Of a stretch of 36,535 nucleotides of DNA, positions 32,434 through 36,535 are shown piece by piece. The stretch's first letter is position 1. Each line of letters starts with the position of its first letter. Origin of the DNA: Rhodospirillales bacterium (lineage in GTDB: Bacteria > Pseudomonadota > Alphaproteobacteria > Rhodospirillales > Casp-alpha2); the NCBI GenBank assembly GCA_021775105.1, contig JAJFIJ010000301.1:1-36535 (forward strand), read 5' to 3'. The notes below the pieces were generated by a model. It had not been told where the DNA came from, did not search any database, and worked only from the letters and a program-made list of their open reading frames with translations. Position numbers and translations under genes: made by a program.

Positions 32434-33021
32434 ATGGATCATAACCAGGAACAAATGAGCTTGTGGCAGAAATTAAAATCGCCCAGTCGGACTACCTCAC
32501 TCGGTGGTCTGCTGGTCGTTGGCATCGTGTTGGGTATTTTCGGTTGGGGTGGGTTCAACTGGGCTATGGAAATGACCAACACCGAAACCTTTTGTGTATC
32601 GTGCCATGAAATGCGTGAAAACGTGTATGAGGAATACAAGGAAACCATTCACTACAACAATCGTACAGGCGTGCGCGCAACCTGCCCGGACTGCCATGTT
32701 CCGAAAGAATGGATTCACAAGGTTGTCCGCAAAATTCAGGCTTCGAACGAGCTGTACCACAAGCTTTTGGGCACGATCGACACTCGGGAAAAATTTGAAG
32801 CCAAACGTCTCGAATTGGCGAAGAATGTTTGGGCGGCAATGGAAAAGACCGACTCACGAGAATGCAAGAATTGCCATAATTTTGAGTTTATGGATTTGAC
32901 CAAACAAGAAAGAAGGTCACAGAAACGGCACGCAAAAGCACAGACCAAAGGTCAGACCTGTATCGCATGTCACAAAGGGATCGCCCACGAACTTCCCGAA
33001 GGTTGGGACGAGGAAGGTTGA
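32434..33021 (+). CDS. napC: NapC, membrane-anchored tetraheme cytochrome c
   Basis: A 195-residue quinol dehydrogenase of the NapC/NirT family that feeds NapB. A single N-terminal helix (about 22-44) anchors a periplasmic domain with four c-heme motifs: CVSCH (54-58), CPDCH (84-88), CKNCH (144-148) and CIACH (176-180). KGIAHELPEG is the usual C-terminal family ending. With NapGH also present the operon has two quinol routes. The gene ends the operon and converges on a minus-strand gene 8 bp away. Confidence 0.95.
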   Translation: MDHNQEQMSLWQKLKSPSRTTSLGGLLVVGIVLGIFGWGGFNWAMEMTNTETFCVSCHEMRENVYEEYKETIHYNNRTGVRATCPDCHVPKEWIHKVVRKIQASNELYHKLLGTIDTREKFEAKRLELAKNVWAAMEKTDSRECKNCHNFEFMDLTKQERRSQKRHAKAQTKGQTCIACHKGIAHELPEGWDEEG

Positions 33022-33029
33022 GTCCTCTT

Positions 33030-33836
33030 TTACTCGACCAGAGAACCATCAGACAGTCGGATGCGATAATCGTATCCGACTGGTTTCAACTCAGTTCCCA
33101 AGGCCCGCAGGTAATCTTCGTTGACTGGAGAATCGACGAGCAAATTGAATAACTGAATACCCACAGATGACAGCTTGAAAGCAGGTAACGTAAACAGCTC
33201 AAGTTCCGGATGGCGGAGGATGATATCGGCACCCTTGAACGCAAACGTCAGACCTTTGGTTTCTGCTGCGAAGGTAATGGAGAGGTCCTGAGCTTCCTGC
33301 AGCAGACCCAGTGTTTGCAAATGGAGGATTTCAACCCGGCCTATTTCAAATCGATCAAACTGATTTCGGTTGCCAACCTTGAACACATATCCTTCGGAAA
33401 AAGTCATCCGTCCAATCCGTTCCCACAATTCCATATCCCGAGATGTCATATTCGAAAGACATGCCAGAGAGGACAGGCTGACAGAACCCGGTTTTTCATA
33501 TTCACAGGCAAGGACAAACCCCCAGACCTGCGCCATGTCTGCATTGCCGACCTGTTCGGCATAAGCCAGAAACCGGGCCAGCCAGTCACCATCTACGGGG
33601 CCATTGCCCGGACTGTCTGCCGCATCAAGAGCGGCTTCGAACACGGCTTCAATATTGTGTTGACGACGCAGGCCAAGATGTACCATGCGGTGATTAAAGC
33701 GGTCATGAAAGGCTTCACGATCAGCAGCTTCCGACAGATTGCCGGGCGTATAACTGGCACCAAGAAACTCACTCAGACTGTTGGCAATCTGGTCCGTGGC
33801 AGTTGCAGTTGGTGTATTGCTGTCGGTTTCGCTCAC
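33030..33836 (-). CDS. DUF2806-like cytoplasmic protein
   Basis: A 268-residue protein with no signal or membrane segment. The middle (about 75-150) resembles DUF2806 / TIGR03899: DGDWLARFLAYAEQVGNADM, then QVWGFVLACEYEKPGSVSL, followed by a helix-rich part. The C-terminal half (FKLSSVGIQLFNLL) also fits. Function is unknown. No link to nitrate respiration is known; it converges with napC. It is divergent from the hydratase operon over a 169-bp gap. Confidence 0.65.
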   Translation of the reverse strand: MSETDSNTPTATATDQIANSLSEFLGASYTPGNLSEAADREAFHDRFNHRMVHLGLRRQHNIEAVFEAALDAADSPGNGPVDGDWLARFLAYAEQVGNADMAQVWGFVLACEYEKPGSVSLSSLACLSNMTSRDMELWERIGRMTFSEGYVFKVGNRNQFDRFEIGRVEILHLQTLGLLQEAQDLSITFAAETKGLTFAFKGADIILRHPELELFTLPAFKLSSVGIQLFNLLVDSPVNEDYLRALGTELKPVGYDYRIRLSDGSLVE

Positions 33837-34005
33837 GATCTTGATCCTCTAGACTTTCCGGTTCGTCATAATCATCAGGTTACAAGTTTAGCATTCAATA
33901 TCCATCATGCCAGTACAAGTGCTTGAGTAAAAACGATTTACCCCTTGAACTCCCCGTTATTAAGATCGAACATATTGACATAATGCAGCTAAGCGGAGAA
34001 CCAGA

Positions 34006-34803
34006 TTGAGCCCCGACCAAACCAGAGAACCCGTGTTGTTACGTGATGACAAAGACGGCATTGCAACACTGACCCTTAACCGCCCGGATAAATTCAACGC
34101 TCTGTCAACCGGGTTGATGAGCGCAATTCAGGCTGAACTCGATTCGATTGCCGCCGATTCCACTGTTCGGGTTGTCATCATTGCCGGCAATGGCAAAGCC
34201 TTTTGCGCTGGCCATGATTTGAAGGAAATGATGACTGACCCGGGTCGGGAAGCCATTGGCCAACTCTTCAAACAGTGCTCACATATGATGCTAACCCTGA
34301 CCCGTATGCCTCAACCCGTTATCGCCAAAGTCCACGGCATAGCCACGGCAGCCGGATGCCAGTTGGTCGCGCAGTGCGATCTTGCAGTTGGCGCCGATAC
34401 AGCGACATTCGCAACCTCTGGGATAGGTGTCGGGTTATATTGCGGAACACCATCTGTAGCCGTTACAAGAAACCTGCCCCGCAAGAAGGCCATGGAACTA
34501 TTGATGACAGGCGACTTCATTGACGCGGATACGGCGTGTCAGTACGGATTGATCAACAACGCCGTCCCTGCCAAAGATCTGAATGACGCCGTAGTTCAAC
34601 TGGCGTCACGAATTGCATCCAACGGACCCGCCTTCGTCGCGCGTGGTAAAGAGTTATTTTACACGCAACTGGAACAGGGATTGGAAGCGGCTTATGTGCT
34701 GGCAAGCGAATGCATGGTCGAAAACATGCAGGCTGCGGATGCGCAGGCAGGATTACAAGCCTTTATCGATAAAAAACCCATGCCAGACTGGTCTGACAGA
34801 TGA
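34006..34803 (+). CDS. Enoyl-CoA hydratase/isomerase family protein (ECHDC3-like)
   Basis: A 265-residue crotonase-fold protein. The N-terminal LTLNRPDKFNALS and the oxyanion-hole segment GKAFCAGHDLKEM are classic; the second oxyanion motif is HGIATAAGCQLVAQCDLAVG. The usual catalytic Glu pair is not evident: the relevant loop reads SGIGVGLYCGTPSVA, as in ECHDC3-like members, so ordinary hydratase activity is uncertain. The start is a TTG at 34006 with GGAG 7 bp upstream; no suitable ATG lies near. It overlaps the CoA-binding gene by ATGA. Confidence 0.82.
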   Translation: MSPDQTREPVLLRDDKDGIATLTLNRPDKFNALSTGLMSAIQAELDSIAADSTVRVVIIAGNGKAFCAGHDLKEMMTDPGREAIGQLFKQCSHMMLTLTRMPQPVIAKVHGIATAAGCQLVAQCDLAVGADTATFATSGIGVGLYCGTPSVAVTRNLPRKKAMELLMTGDFIDADTACQYGLINNAVPAKDLNDAVVQLASRIASNGPAFVARGKELFYTQLEQGLEAAYVLASECMVENMQAADAQAGLQAFIDKKPMPDWSDR

Positions 34804-35312
34804 GCGCATCGATTGAACCATCCTCGCTTCACTACGAAGATCGCGACATCGCCGGAATTTTACGTAGAGTCAAAACCATCGCCATGGTCGGTGCCAGCGC
34901 CAACTGGGTGCGGCCTTCCAACTTCGCCATGAAATATCTTCTCGGCAAAGGTTACAGGGTGATCCCGGTGAACCCAGGACACGCCGGAAAGGAAATTCTG
35001 GGGCAGATGGCGTTTGCAACTCTGTCAGATATCCCCGGCACCATAGATATGGTCGATATTTTCCGCGGTTCAGACGCAGCAGGCGATACGGTAGATGAGG
35101 TTATCCGGATTGCCTCCGAAAAACAGATCGAAGTGATCTGGATGCAGCTTGGTGTACGGAACGACGAAGCCGCCAAACGCACCGAAACGGCAGGTATCAC
35201 AATCATTATGGACCGCTGTCCGAAAATCGAATACGGGCGACTGTTTGGTGAACTGGGCTGGAGCGGTGTGAATTCCGGCATCATCACGGCCAAGCGCAGG
35301 AAGATGACGTGA
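34800..35312 (+). CDS. CoA-binding domain protein (YccU type)
   Basis: A 170-residue single CoA_binding_2 domain with a Rossmann fold. TIAMVGASANWVRPSNFAMK is the nucleotide loop, followed by YRVIPVNPGHAGKEILG, DMVDIFRG, EVIWMQLGVRNDEA and IIMDRCPKIEYGRL, in the order found in YccU-like proteins. The function of this family is not settled. It overlaps the hydratase gene by ATGA and the metY start by one base (TGATG), so the three are translationally linked. Confidence 0.88.
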   Translation: MSASIEPSSLHYEDRDIAGILRRVKTIAMVGASANWVRPSNFAMKYLLGKGYRVIPVNPGHAGKEILGQMAFATLSDIPGTIDMVDIFRGSDAAGDTVDEVIRIASEKQIEVIWMQLGVRNDEAAKRTETAGITIIMDRCPKIEYGRLFGELGWSGVNSGIITAKRRKMT

Positions 35313-36535
35313 TGGCAAATAAGAGCGACGGCCCCTGGCAATATGGTCCGGAAACAAAAGCCATTCACGCAGGCAGCCAGCCCGACCCGATCACCGGCGC
35401 GCGGAACACCCCCATCTATCAAACCACTTCTTATGTTTTCGATGACGTCGATCACGCCGCTGATCTGTTCAATCTGCAAACTTTCGGCTTCATTTATTCG
35501 CGCCTGACCAACCCGACTGTCTCAGTGCTTGAAGAACGCATGGCGAGTCTTGAAAACGGTCGAGCCTGTGTCGCAGCGGCGTCCGGTCACGCCGCCCAGT
35601 TTCTTACCTTTTTTTCGTTACTTGATCCTGGCGACGAATTTATTGCCTCAAAAAATCTCTATGGCGGATCAATCACCCAGTTTGGCGTCAGCTTCAAACG
35701 GTTGGGCTGGAACTGCAATTTTGTCGATGCGACGGATCCAGAAAACATACGAAATGCCCTGACATCCAATACAAAGGCAATTTTTATTGAAGTTCTGGCC
35801 AACCCCGGCGGAATAATTCTCGATCTGGAGGCAATTTCTGAAATCGCCAGAGAGGCCCATGTGCCACTGATTGTCGACAACACGCTTGCGACCCCATATC
35901 TGCTTCGACCGATCGACTGGGGTGCGGATATCGTTGTTGAATCGACAACCAAATTCCTGTCCGGGCATGGCACCTCGCTGGGTGGAGCAATTATCGAGTC
36001 CGGAAAATTTGACTGGGCGGCTGATGACAGGTTTCCGACCATGACCCAGCCAGACCCCGCCTATCACGGCCTGACCTTCTATGAAACTTTTGGTGATTTT
36101 GCCTTCACCATGAAAACCCGCGCAGTCGCACTTCGGGATTTTGGCCCCTGCCTGTCTCCCGCCAACGCCTTTTATACAATCACTGGCATTGAAAGCCTGC
36201 CAGCACGCATGGACCGCCATGTCGCCAATGCTATCCAGGTTGCCGAATTTCTGGAGACGCATCCGAAAGTTTCATGGGTATCTTATGCGGGACTTGCATC
36301 AAGTCCCTACCGCGAATTGGCCGATAAATATTTGCCGAAGGGTGCGGGTGCTGTTTTCACCTTTGGCGTGCTAGGCGGGTTTGAGGCCGGTGTAAAAATG
36401 GTAGAGAGCGTTAATCTGTTCTCACATCTTGCCAATATCGGCGACACCCGCTCATTGATTCTGCACCCGGCATCAACGACACATCGCCAATTGACGGACG
36501 AACAACGCGCCGCCGCCGGTGCGGGCGAAGATGTC
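35312..36535 (+). CDS. metY: O-acetylhomoserine sulfhydrylase (MetY-type), 3' end missing
   Basis: The first 408 codons of a PLP-dependent enzyme that makes homocysteine from O-acetylhomoserine and sulfide; the frame is open to the window edge. Landmarks are TKAIHAGSQPDPITGARNTP, YSRLTNPTVSVLEERMASLE, VDNTLATPYLLRP, and the PLP Lys214 in ESTTKFLSGHGT. LFSHLANIGDTRSLILHPAS near the end is typical, and the family is usually about 425-435 residues, so only about 20-25 are missing. It ends the hydratase / CoA-binding / metY operon. Cystathionine gamma-synthase-like alternatives are less likely from length and the LANIGD motif. Confidence 0.92.
   Translation, partial: MANKSDGPWQYGPETKAIHAGSQPDPITGARNTPIYQTTSYVFDDVDHAADLFNLQTFGFIYSRLTNPTVSVLEERMASLENGRACVAAASGHAAQFLTFFSLLDPGDEFIASKNLYGGSITQFGVSFKRLGWNCNFVDATDPENIRNALTSNTKAIFIEVLANPGGIILDLEAISEIAREAHVPLIVDNTLATPYLLRPIDWGADIVVESTTKFLSGHGTSLGGAIIESGKFDWAADDRFPTMTQPDPAYHGLTFYETFGDFAFTMKTRAVALRDFGPCLSPANAFYTITGIESLPARMDRHVANAIQVAEFLETHPKVSWVSYAGLASSPYRELADKYLPKGAGAVFTFGVLGGFEAGVKMVESVNLFSHLANIGDTRSLILHPASTTHRQLTDEQRAAAGAGEDV

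Overview
The window looks like chromosomal DNA of an alphaproteobacterium, probably Rhodospirillales-like. This rests on ArgC of the short type, the ParE and GlnB-GlnA layout, a 170-residue S9, and an rplM-rpsI pair sharing a neighbourhood with argC. No 16S rRNA or tRNA gene was recognised, so the genus stays open.

Layout. 1-3424: 3' part of a mercury resistance operon on + (merT end, merP, a small two-helix membrane protein, merB, a long MerF-like protein, merA), able to take up mercury, cleave organomercurials and reduce Hg(II). 3425-4699: gene-free, packed with repeats, a transposon-end-like scar and an orphan near-consensus promoter. 4603-6581: sigma-54 promoter, glnB, glnA, terminator (nitrogen assimilation). 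6635-9669: CitE-like lyase/aldolase, PHP-domain hydrolase, small secreted protein, tiny membrane ORF, YciA-like thioesterase. 9820-13653: parE, membrane-anchored methyltransferase, argC. 13771-20584: accessory genes, including a predicted halohydrin dehalogenase, a TPR-sulfotransferase, a PilZ protein, and a DUF3047 / ferritin-like diiron / glycosyltransferase operon next to a DUF547 protein. 21053-24841: heme-copper oxidase cluster (small Cys-rich protein, CuA subunit II, subunit I, cupredoxin with a Met-rich tandem-repeat linker). 24868-26485: rpsI, rplM and a PaaI-type thioesterase on -. 26663-33021: periplasmic nitrate reductase operon napFDAGHBC behind a perfect FNR-type box, divided by three intercistronic stem-loops. 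33030-36535: DUF2806-like protein, then enoyl-CoA hydratase, CoA-binding protein and the 5' part of an O-acetylhomoserine sulfhydrylase.

How it fits together. The housekeeping backbone (parE, argC, rpsI-rplM-thioesterase, and the divergent hydratase / CoA-binding / metY set) seems interrupted by accessory blocks: mercury detoxification, two respiratory modules (a heme-copper reductase and nitrate reductase) and a dehalogenase/sulfotransferase segment. The set suggests a facultatively anaerobic respirer exposed to metals and perhaps organohalogens.

Most worth following: (1) an SDR at 14443-15168 whose cofactor loop and catalytic residues match halohydrin dehalogenases rather than ordinary SDRs; (2) the heme-copper cluster with a four-fold 63-bp Met-rich repeat in its cupredoxin; (3) the stem-loop partition of the nap operon; (4) the repeat-dense scar and orphan promoter beside mer.
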